Assembly (NCBI GenBank): GCA_946411525.1
Contig: CAMKEI010000020.1
Coordinates: forward strand, 1 to 38,825
Direction: 5' to 3'
DNA length: 38,825 bases
DNA from: an uncultured Clostridia bacterium
GTDB taxonomy: Bacteria; Bacillota; Clostridia; Christensenellales; Aristaeellaceae
Positions 15,751 to 23,342 of the stretch are shown here, piece after piece. Made by a program: the position numbers and the translations under genes. Numbering within the stretch: position 1 is the stretch's first letter; each line of letters opens with the position of its first letter. The notes under the pieces are model-generated. The model did not search any database, was not told the origin of the DNA, and saw nothing but the letters and a program-made list of their open reading frames with translations.

Positions 15751-17547
15751 ATGAAGCAATATGTGATGGGAAACGGTGCCATCGCCCTCGGAGCGCTTTC
15801 GGCCGGCGTCCGCCTGGTGGCGGGATATCCGGGCACTCCGTCTTCCGAGATCATCGAGACGGTTTCCAGGGCACCGCATGAGGGTGTACACCTGGAATGG
15901 TCGGTAAACGAAAAGGCGGCGCTGGAAGTAGCCGCGGCTGCCGCGTACAGCGGCGCAAGGGCCATGGTAACAATGAAGCAGATGGGCTTGAACGTCGCGT
16001 CGGATCCCCTGATGTCCGTAGCCTATATCGGTGTGAAGGGCGGACTGGTGATTGTCAGCGCGGACGATCCGGGCCCCATTTCTTCCCAGACGGAGCAGGA
16101 TACCAGAAGATACGCGGATTTCTGCCGGATCCCGGTGTTTGATCCCGCTTCCCCCGAGGAAGCGTATGAGATGATCCGGGAAGCTTTCGCGTATTCCGAA
16201 AAGTACAATACGCCCGTGCTGTTCAGACCGACAACGAGGGTATGTCATGCCTACGCTGCGATCGAGACGCCGGACAGCTTTGCCCCCGGACCCTGCGACG
16301 GATTCGTGCGGGATCCGGGACGGTGGGTGATCTTCCCGCGGCTGTCCTATATGAACCACGGAAAAATCGAGCAGCGCAACGTGGAAATCGGGAAGGACTT
16401 TTCATCCTTCCGGTTCAATACCGTGGAAGGTACAGGATCCGGGAAGGCTGTTGTGACTTCCGGCGTAAGCTATAACTATGTCCGGGAATGCCTGAAAGGG
16501 CATGACGGTATCCGGCTGATCCGGGTTGCCACCGCTTTCCCGTTCCCCGAGGATTTTATGCTGAAGGCGCTGGACGGCGTACAGGAAGTGCTCTGTGTTG
16601 AGGAACTCAGCCCGTATATCGAGGAGCAGATCCTCAAAACAGCGGGGAAGCACCATCTGGCGCTGAAGGTGTCCGGCAAGCTGGACGGAAGCGTACCGCA
16701 TAACGGCGAGAACAGCGTGGAACTCTGCAGTGCCATCCTGGACAGATTCCTCGGGATCCGTACCGGCCTGGCCCAGACGGACGTGTCCGACGCGCCTGAA
16801 CTGCCGGTCCGTCCGCCCGTGCTCTGCGCGGGATGCCCGCACAGGGCCTCCTTCTATGCCGTGAAACAGGCGATGAAAGGCAGGCAGGCTGTCTTCTGCG
16901 GCGATATCGGCTGCTATACGCTGGGCAACGCCATGCCGCTGGACATGGTGGACACCTGCCTGTGCATGGGCGCCGGGATCACGATGGCGCAGGGACTGAA
17001 CCATATGAACGAAGGCGTGACCTGCTTCGCGTTTGTCGGCGACTCCACGTTCTTCGCATCCGGAATCACCGGCGTGGTGAACGCCGTTTATAACGAGGCG
17101 GATATCATCCTGTGCGTGCTTGACAATTCCACGACCGCCATGACCGGCCATCAGCCGCATCCGGGCACGGGCCGGAATATGATGGGCAACGCGGTGGAGA
17201 AAGTCAGTATCGAGAAGGTACTGGAAGGCATCGGCGTCAGGAAGATCCTGACCGTGGATCCGCTGAATCTGGATGAAGCCGTATACGCCGTGGAGCAATG
17301 CGCCGAGGAGAAAGGCGTCCGCGCGATCGTTTTCCGTTCGCCCTGCGTCGCGATAACAAAACCTCAGGGGAAATGCGCGGTAGAAGCAGCAAAATGCGTC
17401 AATTGCAGGAAGTGCATCCGGGAGATCGGCTGTCCTGCCCTGACCACCGTTGACGGCGCGGTGACGATCGACCGGAATCTCTGCACGGGCTGCGGCCTGT
17501 GCAGCCATATTTGCCCTGTGCATGCGATCGGAGGTGAAAAGGGATGA
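15751..17547 (+). CDS. iorA: Indolepyruvate ferredoxin oxidoreductase, alpha subunit
   Basis: IorA with IorB oxidatively decarboxylates aryl-pyruvates (indole-, phenyl- and hydroxyphenylpyruvate) to aryl-acetyl-CoA and reduces ferredoxin. The 598 residues hold an N-terminal pyrimidine-type domain (GNGAIALGALSAGVRLVAGYPGTP), a thiamine-diphosphate domain with GDSTFFASG and LDNSTTAMTGHQPHPGTG, and two C-terminal [4Fe-4S] sites. Site one has Cys549, 552, 555 and 561; site two has Cys578, 581, 584 and 588. Length and cluster pattern are normal. The stop codon overlaps the iorB start. The neighbour paaK supports aryl-acids as the pathway product. Confidence 0.95.
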   Translation: MKQYVMGNGAIALGALSAGVRLVAGYPGTPSSEIIETVSRAPHEGVHLEWSVNEKAALEVAAAAAYSGARAMVTMKQMGLNVASDPLMSVAYIGVKGGLVIVSADDPGPISSQTEQDTRRYADFCRIPVFDPASPEEAYEMIREAFAYSEKYNTPVLFRPTTRVCHAYAAIETPDSFAPGPCDGFVRDPGRWVIFPRLSYMNHGKIEQRNVEIGKDFSSFRFNTVEGTGSGKAVVTSGVSYNYVRECLKGHDGIRLIRVATAFPFPEDFMLKALDGVQEVLCVEELSPYIEEQILKTAGKHHLALKVSGKLDGSVPHNGENSVELCSAILDRFLGIRTGLAQTDVSDAPELPVRPPVLCAGCPHRASFYAVKQAMKGRQAVFCGDIGCYTLGNAMPLDMVDTCLCMGAGITMAQGLNHMNEGVTCFAFVGDSTFFASGITGVVNAVYNEADIILCVLDNSTTAMTGHQPHPGTGRNMMGNAVEKVSIEKVLEGIGVRKILTVDPLNLDEAVYAVEQCAEEKGVRAIVFRSPCVAITKPQGKCAVEAAKCVNCRKCIREIGCPALTTVDGAVTIDRNLCTGCGLCSHICPVHAIGGEKG

Positions 17548-18152
17548 ACAAGGATATCCTGATCTGCGGCGTCGGCGGACAGGGAACGGTTCTGGCTTCC
17601 CGGATCATTGCCGCGGCGGCTATGGAAGAAGGCAGCTCCGTCCATTCGGCCGAGACAATCGGCATGGCGCAGCGCGGCGGTTCCGTAACCAGCCATGTCC
17701 GGTCAGGAGATGAAGCGTATTCCCCGATGATTCCCTTCGGTGCGGCGGATATGCTGCTCGCCTTTGAACCGGGGGAAGCGGTCCGGAATCTGCGCTACCT
17801 GCGCAGGGGCGGAACCGCGGTGGTAAACACGACCGCCGTGAAGCCGGTGACGGAATCGCTGAGAGACACCGGCTATGACGGAAGCGAAATGGTGAATTAT
17901 CTGCAGGGGAAATGCGACTGCATTTTCATCAACGCGGAAGAAGTCTGCAAACCCTTCGGTTCCACCAAATTCTTCAATATCATTATGCTTGGAGTGGCGG
18001 CCGGATCCGGACATCTGGGCCTGAAAAGCGAAACCCTGCTGAAGATGATCGGACAGTATGTCCCGTCCAGGTTCCTGGACGTGAATATCCGGGCTTTCAA
18101 CGCCGGGATGGAGATTGCCGGACAGACGTCCGGAAACCTGAAAGGAGAATAA
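17544..18152 (+). CDS. iorB: Indolepyruvate ferredoxin oxidoreductase, beta subunit
   Basis: This 202-residue protein is the gamma-type domain of the 2-oxoacid:ferredoxin oxidoreductase family, which helps bind coenzyme A. It begins DILICGVGGQGTVLASRI, the family start, and contains SAETIGMAQRGGSVTSHVR near residues 35-53. The ATG overlaps the iorA stop as ATGA, and GGAGGTG lies eight bases upstream, inside iorA, so the two are translationally coupled. Length is normal. Confidence 0.95.
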   Translation: MNKDILICGVGGQGTVLASRIIAAAAMEEGSSVHSAETIGMAQRGGSVTSHVRSGDEAYSPMIPFGAADMLLAFEPGEAVRNLRYLRRGGTAVVNTTAVKPVTESLRDTGYDGSEMVNYLQGKCDCIFINAEEVCKPFGSTKFFNIIMLGVAAGSGHLGLKSETLLKMIGQYVPSRFLDVNIRAFNAGMEIAGQTSGNLKGE

Positions 18153-18156
18153 AGGC

Positions 18157-19398
18157 ATGAGAATCAACGATACCCAGCTGGCGCTCGTGGACAGACAGAT
18201 CAAGCGCATCCTGGCCAGCGGCAACTACTACAGCGAAGTATACAGGAAGGCCGGCATTACCGGCGTGAGCAGTACGGAGGATTTTGAGAAGATTCCCTTT
18301 ACGGACAAAGCGGATCTGCGCAACGCGTATCCGCTGGGGATCCAGGCGGTTCCAGACGAGCAGGTCGTGCGGATTCATTCTTCCTCAGGTACAACCGGCA
18401 AACCGGTTATCATTCCCTATACTGCGAAGGACGTCGATGACTGGGCCACTATGTTTGCCCGCTGCTATGAGATTGCCGGAATCACGGCAAAGGACCGTAT
18501 CCAGATTACGCCCGGCTACGGCCTGTGGACGGCAGGCATCGGCTTCCAGGCGGGATGCGAGAAGCTGGGCGCCATGGCGATTCCCATGGGCCCCGGCAAT
18601 ACAGACAAGCAGCTTCAGATGATGATTGATCTGGAATCCACTGTGCTGTGCGCGACTTCTTCCTATGCGCTGCTGCTGGCGGAGGAAATCAACAAGCGCG
18701 GCCTGAAAGACAAGATCAAGCTGAAGAAGGGCGTCATCGGTTCCGAGCGCTGGAGCGAGGCAAAACGCAAGTATATCCATGAAGCACTGGGTATCGAGCT
18801 TTATGATATTTACGGCCTGACAGAGATCTACGGCCCGGGCATCGGCATCAACTGCCTGGGTGAGAACGGCATGCATATCTTTGACGACTATCTCTATACG
18901 GAAATCATTGATCCCCAGACCGGTGAGGTGCTTCCGGACGGCGAGGAAGGCGAAATCGTCATCACGACGCTGGTGAAGGAAGGCGCGCCGCTGATCCGCT
19001 TCCGCACGCACGACCTGTCCAGGATCCTTCCGGGAGAGTGCCGCTGCGGACGGAAATACCCGAGACTGGATATCATCAAGGGCAGAAGCGACGACATGTT
19101 CAAGGTTCACGGCGTCAACATGTTCCCCAGCCAGGTGGAGGAAGTACTCGGCATGGTCGACGGCGTTTCCAGCGAATACAAGATCGATATCGCCCATGAC
19201 GACGCCAACAACCGCGATATTATCATGGTCACCGTGGAAGCGGAAGGACGGGTCGACTTTATGACGACTGGAGAGAAGATCAAACAGCTCTTCAAATCCA
19301 GGCTGAACGTCACGCCCAAGGTTGCCGTGATCGCCCTGAACACGCTGCCCCGTTCCGAAAAGAAAACCCGCCGCGTATTTGATCACAGAGAAGAATAA
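18157..19398 (+). CDS. paaK: Phenylacetate-CoA ligase family protein
   Basis: The 413-residue AMP-forming ligase interconverts an aryl-acetate and its CoA ester. Seen are the P-loop-like SSSGTTGKP (75-83), YDIYGLTEIYGPG in the middle, and LIRFRTHDLSRI followed by IKGRSDDMFKVHGVNMFPSQVEE, all PaaK signatures. It starts four bases after iorB with ribosome site AAGGAG. Paired with IorAB it may run in reverse, recovering energy from aryl-acetyl-CoA, or it may activate aryl-acetates. Direction cannot be decided from sequence. It is about 15-20 residues shorter at the N-terminus than aerobic PaaK, as usual in anaerobes. Confidence 0.9.
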   Translation: MRINDTQLALVDRQIKRILASGNYYSEVYRKAGITGVSSTEDFEKIPFTDKADLRNAYPLGIQAVPDEQVVRIHSSSGTTGKPVIIPYTAKDVDDWATMFARCYEIAGITAKDRIQITPGYGLWTAGIGFQAGCEKLGAMAIPMGPGNTDKQLQMMIDLESTVLCATSSYALLLAEEINKRGLKDKIKLKKGVIGSERWSEAKRKYIHEALGIELYDIYGLTEIYGPGIGINCLGENGMHIFDDYLYTEIIDPQTGEVLPDGEEGEIVITTLVKEGAPLIRFRTHDLSRILPGECRCGRKYPRLDIIKGRSDDMFKVHGVNMFPSQVEEVLGMVDGVSSEYKIDIAHDDANNRDIIMVTVEAEGRVDFMTTGEKIKQLFKSRLNVTPKVAVIALNTLPRSEKKTRRVFDHREE

Positions 19399-19403
19399 AA
19401 ACA

Positions 19404-19440
19404 CGATCCCGGTTCGGCATGAACCGGGATCGCTGTTTCA
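19404..19440 (+). terminator. Terminator after paaK
   Basis: CGATCCCGGTTC (19404-19415) pairs perfectly with GAACCGGGATCG (19421-19432), loop GGCAT. The following CTGTTT is only a weak T-run; a better run of seven T comes at 19451. It lies five bases past the paaK stop. Confidence 0.75.
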
Positions 19441-19470
19441 GAGGCGCCCCTTTTTTTCTCCGGCAGACTG

Positions 19471-19479
19471 TGGTATCAT
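19471..19479 (+). promoter_or_regulatory. Possible extended -10 promoter for the deaminase-SLOG gene
   Basis: TGGTATCAT matches a TGn extended -10 element. No convincing -35 is seen 17 bases upstream, only a T-run. It stands about 95 bases ahead of the ATG at 19576, after the paaK terminator. Confidence 0.4.
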
Positions 19480-19575
19480 CATGGCAGGAACTGACGCGCC
19501 GCACGGACGGAAAACGTATACAGACAGGACGGGGATTTCTCCGGAAAACGCCTATGACCGGCGAAGGAGCAGGAT

Positions 19576-22026
19576 ATGATCTTTTTTCAGCAGTTCTACC
19601 TGGATAAAGAGAAGGACATCGCGGTCGATCTTCAGATGGAAGGGGACCGCCTGTTTTATACCATCCGGACGCCGAATCATCATTCCGGAAACCTGATTAC
19701 AAACCTGGCAAAGCTGTGCAATCTGAAGACCGGGGAGGACGACCAGGGACTGAAGGTCATCCGGGACGAGATTCCGTGCTACTATGACGGAGACAACCGG
19801 AAAATGTATATCCTGCGGCTCGGAAACACGAAAATCGCCAACATATTCCCGGACGGCAGAGTGGAAATGAAAGCGTCGATCCCCGCTATCTCCAAGACGC
19901 TTATGAGTCAGACGCGGGACTATAAACTCGGCGTGGCCAAGACGATTGTAAAAACCTATATTCTCGGCGACTGTAAATTCCGGACAGATCTGCATACGCA
20001 TATGAATGGCAATCTGCCGCCGGACGCCCTGATTGCCCTGGGCATCGTACGCCAGTTGAGATATCCCTATTACTATATCAAGAAGCTGGGACTGCGCTGC
20101 GACCTGTCCCAGACAGCCAGGCTGGAAGAACGCCGGGCCGCGGCAGAGGCGGCGCTGGGGGAGACGGGCCTGACAGGCAAACGCAGGGAACGCCGGATCG
20201 ATGACCATACGTTTATCAATTTTGCCGAGCTGATTCTCGGCAATCCGGCGGACGCGCAGTACAACATCGACCGGATCCGGAATTCCCTGACAATTCCCAA
20301 GGACGGTCAGGCGGTGTTCGCGGATCTGGAAAAGGTCTATCTGTACCGATACGTATTCACAAAAGGACTGCCGGCTGAAGATCCGTACAGCGGGATCAAC
20401 CTGGCGCTGATTCCGGACCGGGAGGTATCCGCCTACGCGGAGCAGATGCGGCGGGACCGGGAGACGGAACGCTTCGGAAGCAATACGCTGTATCAGGACC
20501 TGCTGCTGTGGATCGCCCGGGAATACCGCCGCCGGGGTATCGAATACGCGGAAATTTCAGATACGGGGCTGCTGAACCGCGAGAGCTTTGCAGGGAAACT
20601 GCGGGAGATCCATGAGATCATGCCGGCGGTGGTCCGGGAAACCGGGGTAACGCTCCGGTTCCTGGCCGGTATCCGGCGGGTTCCGCTGACGATTATCCGT
20701 GACAGGATTACACCCAACGATTATCTTGCGGACAACTTGCAGATCCTCCGGGCAATCGCCGGGGATCCGTATGTGGCCGGCAGCGACATCATCGGCGAGG
20801 AGATCAACAATATCCTGGAGCTGCGTGCGCTGATCCGGGAACTGGTGAGGATCGCCGGCGAACAGGACGGTTTTGTGATCCGGATCCACGCGGGCGAGAA
20901 CGATGCCCTGCGAGACAACGTGGCGAACAGCATCGCCTGCGTGGCAGACGCACTGGCCCCCGGGCAGAAGATGCCTCTTCTGCGGATCGGCCACGGCCTG
21001 TATACCTGTGACCTGCGCAAGCCGAAAGGGCAGAAACTGCTGGCGGATATGAAGAAATACCGGGTTACGCTCGAATTCCAGATCACTTCAAACGTGCGGC
21101 TGAATAACCTGTCCCGGCTGGACAACCATCCGCTGCGGCAGTATCTGCGCGCCGGTATCGCCTGCGTGCAGGGCACGGACGGCGGAGCGCTGTACGGGAC
21201 GGACTCCATTGACGAGGAACTCTCGCTGGAAAAACTCCTGGGCCTGAACTATGATGAACTGAGGAAAATGCGCAGGGCGGATGAGAAGATCCTGCAGGAG
21301 AGCCGGCAGGTCTTTGAACGGCGGATGACTGTCTTCAGGGAACAATGCGGCGCGGGGGATGCGGAGAAATGGTATCTTCGCCGGCTGGAAGAGACGCCGC
21401 GCATCACCCAGGATCTGTGGAAGGAATCTGGCAGGATCGACGCGGCGGAAGAACTGAAGGAACTGATCGGACCGCTGCCGGACGGGCGGTTCCCGGTGGT
21501 GATCGCCGGCGGCAGCTTCAATCACAGCAACCACCGGACAAGCGTACGCGATGAGGAAAAACAGCTGATCGACCGGCTGCTGGATACGCTGGATCCTGAA
21601 AGGGTATTCTTTGTCATCGGCCACAGCCTCGCCGGACAGGAAGGCTGGCTGGTGCAGCAAAACCAGGGAAGATTCAGGATTGTCGCGATCGTGCCGAATC
21701 GGATCAGCCGGGCGGAAAAAAACCGCCTGCTCAGGTCGGGCGTTTCGGTGAGGATTTCCATCGAAAGCTCAGGGATGGGACTGTACAAAAGCTTTGCCTA
21801 CGAGATCTTCAAACGGATGAATTCTGCCCTGCTTGTCTTTGACGGCAATGCGCCGGCGCAGAACCTTCTCCAGGAAGCGAAGAACGGGCGGTTCCGGTGC
21901 CGGATTTTTGTTAATCCGCGGTCACGCGGACTGAGCGTCAAGGCAAGAATGCTGGAAGGCTACGTGGAACCTCTGGAAACCTCCTGCGAGGCTGTCAAAA
22001 ACCTGGCTGAAAAGCCGGGAACATAA
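19576..22026 (+). CDS. Large adenosine-deaminase-like protein with C-terminal SLOG/DprA-like domain
   Basis: This 816-residue soluble protein has three parts. Residues 1-130 match nothing I recognise. About 135-610 is an adenosine/AMP-deaminase barrel: metal ligands His140 and His142 (DLHTHMNG), HAGE at 438-441, catalytic-type His473 (GHG), TSNVRL, and Asp535. The second Asp of the usual TDD motif, which contacts the purine in adenosine deaminase, is Gly536, so the substrate may differ. About 60-100 residues are inserted after the first metal motif. About 638-800 looks like a Rossmann domain of the SLOG/DprA kind: VVIAGGSF, then FFVIGHSLAGQEG, AIVPN and a terminal NSALLVFDG. SLOG domains bind nucleotides or nucleotide-derived signals. 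Ribosome site AAGGAG. It appears to be a single-gene unit. The function is unknown. A link to RADAR RdrB is possible, but no RdrA-like ATPase lies nearby. Confidence 0.7.
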   Translation: MIFFQQFYLDKEKDIAVDLQMEGDRLFYTIRTPNHHSGNLITNLAKLCNLKTGEDDQGLKVIRDEIPCYYDGDNRKMYILRLGNTKIANIFPDGRVEMKASIPAISKTLMSQTRDYKLGVAKTIVKTYILGDCKFRTDLHTHMNGNLPPDALIALGIVRQLRYPYYYIKKLGLRCDLSQTARLEERRAAAEAALGETGLTGKRRERRIDDHTFINFAELILGNPADAQYNIDRIRNSLTIPKDGQAVFADLEKVYLYRYVFTKGLPAEDPYSGINLALIPDREVSAYAEQMRRDRETERFGSNTLYQDLLLWIAREYRRRGIEYAEISDTGLLNRESFAGKLREIHEIMPAVVRETGVTLRFLAGIRRVPLTIIRDRITPNDYLADNLQILRAIAGDPYVAGSDIIGEEINNILELRALIRELVRIAGEQDGFVIRIHAGENDALRDNVANSIACVADALAPGQKMPLLRIGHGLYTCDLRKPKGQKLLADMKKYRVTLEFQITSNVRLNNLSRLDNHPLRQYLRAGIACVQGTDGGALYGTDSIDEELSLEKLLGLNYDELRKMRRADEKILQESRQVFERRMTVFREQCGAGDAEKWYLRRLEETPRITQDLWKESGRIDAAEELKELIGPLPDGRFPVVIAGGSFNHSNHRTSVRDEEKQLIDRLLDTLDPERVFFVIGHSLAGQEGWLVQQNQGRFRIVAIVPNRISRAEKNRLLRSGVSVRISIESSGMGLYKSFAYEIFKRMNSALLVFDGNAPAQNLLQEAKNGRFRCRIFVNPRSRGLSVKARMLEGYVEPLETSCEAVKNLAEKPGT

Positions 22027-22091
22027 CCGCGGCCGTCATGCGGCGGACCGGAAATCTTTCAAGACAGACAGCATATCCGGAAATCCCTCGG

Positions 22092-22141
22092 CACCTGTCC
22101 GGGCCAGAAAGCCGGACAGGTGTTCCGCGTTCCGGACAGGT
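22092..22141 (+). promoter_or_regulatory. Hairpin with a duplicated 3' arm
   Basis: CACCTGTCCGG (22092-22102) pairs with CCGGACAGGTG (22112-22122). The arm CCGGACAGGT occurs again at 22132-22141, so two hairpins of different size can compete. There is no U-tract. It lies between the deaminase-SLOG stop and the next promoter, so it most likely ends or protects the upstream message. Confidence 0.5.
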
Positions 22142-22169
22142 TGCAAAAGCAGATGGAAAAGGGTAAAAT
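22141..22169 (+). promoter_or_regulatory. Promoter of the YtvI-like gene
   Basis: TTGCAA and TAAAAT are separated by 17 bases. Transcription would begin near 22176, only about six bases before the ATG at 22182, which argues for the downstream ATG at 22203 as the real start. Confidence 0.6.
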
Positions 22170-22202
22170 AATAGGAAACGTATGAAAAAAGGCGGTGAGC
22201 GA

Positions 22203-23327
22203 ATGAGCGAGGAAAGGAAAGCGGCAGAGCGGCTTGTGCTGAGGCTGCTGGGGCTCGCACTGACGTTCGCTGTGCTGCGTTGGGTACTGCCTGAAGTCTG
22301 GGACAAGCTATCCCCCTTCATCATCGCGATTCCGATTGCCGCCGCGCTGCAGCCGGTGATCCGGTTCCTGCAGAAGAAGCTGAAGCTGAAGAGAAGCCCT
22401 GCATCTCTGATTCCGGTCCTTCTGCTGCTGTTTGTTTTTCTGGGCCTGCTGACCTGGCTGTTCACATTCGGCATCGGTCAGGTGACCCGGATTGTGAATC
22501 ATTCCGGGGATCTGATCACTGAAACCGTCAGTTCTGTCCGCCAGGCACTGAACAATGTGCTGACCTCAATCGGGGCGTCCACCTCTCCCGGGATCGAACA
22601 GTGGATCCGGGACGCGGTCACCGACGCGATCAAGCGCCTGAGCCAGTGGGGGACGGGCGTCGGAGAACGCCTGGTATCCTTCTCGATCAGCCTGGCGGCT
22701 TCCATGCCGTACTGCATCATCTATATCAGTTTTCTGACAATCGGACTTTACTTCATCTCAAAGAATTATGATGACATCCGGAGCTATCTGCCGGGCGGAA
22801 AACGCCGCAGGCAGGACAGTACGACGACACAGCTGACCAATTCCACACTGAAAAGCCTGTTCGGCTATCTGCGGGTGCAGGGCACCTTCGCCCTGATCGT
22901 CTGGATTGTTTCCTGGATCTATCTGACCCTCTTCGGTTTCTCCTACGCGGGGATCACGGCGCTGTTCTGCGGTGTGATGGAACTGGTGCCGATGATCGGC
23001 AGCGGCGTGCCTTATATCGTGATGGCTGTCGTACAGTTCCTGCTGGGCAATACACGTTTCGGAATCCTGCTGCTGGTGCTGACACTCGGACTGCAGCTGC
23101 TCCGGCGGGTCCTTGAACCGAAACTGATGGCCGACAGGATCGGCATTACCCCGCTGCAGAGCCTGATCGGCATGTTTGTCGGCCTGCGCTACGGTGGAAT
23201 CATCGGCCTGATCGGCGGGCCGGTGCTGATGTCCGTACTGGTCGGCGCATTCAAGGGAGGCCTGTTCGCCTCCACTTTTCGCGATTTTCATCTGATTTCG
23301 GCCTGGATGAAAAACAGACTGAAATAA
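22203..23327 (+). CDS. AI-2E/YtvI-family integral membrane protein
   Basis: The 374-residue membrane protein belongs to the AI-2 exporter-like superfamily (DUF20/PerM). In Clostridia and bacilli the closest type is YtvI, a sporulation-associated membrane protein. Two or three N-terminal helices, a long amphipathic soluble stretch (about 85-160) and four or more C-terminal helices are seen. VLEPKLMADRIGITPLQSLIGMF near the end is the family signature. I choose the ATG at 22203, with GGCGGTGAG upstream; the earlier ATG at 22182 would leave almost no leader after the promoter. The substrate, if it is a transporter, is not known. A gap of 15 bases to the zinc-ribbon gene suggests co-transcription. 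Confidence 0.85.
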   Translation: MSEERKAAERLVLRLLGLALTFAVLRWVLPEVWDKLSPFIIAIPIAAALQPVIRFLQKKLKLKRSPASLIPVLLLLFVFLGLLTWLFTFGIGQVTRIVNHSGDLITETVSSVRQALNNVLTSIGASTSPGIEQWIRDAVTDAIKRLSQWGTGVGERLVSFSISLAASMPYCIIYISFLTIGLYFISKNYDDIRSYLPGGKRRRQDSTTTQLTNSTLKSLFGYLRVQGTFALIVWIVSWIYLTLFGFSYAGITALFCGVMELVPMIGSGVPYIVMAVVQFLLGNTRFGILLLVLTLGLQLLRRVLEPKLMADRIGITPLQSLIGMFVGLRYGGIIGLIGGPVLMSVLVGAFKGGLFASTFRDFHLISAWMKNRLK

Positions 23328-23342
23328 CAAGGAGGATCAACC

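Noticed and set aside
19576-22026. Calling the deaminase-SLOG gene a RADAR (RdrB) defence gene
   Set aside because: No RdrA-like ATPase or other defence gene is adjacent, and the similarity I can see is only the deaminase core and the large size.
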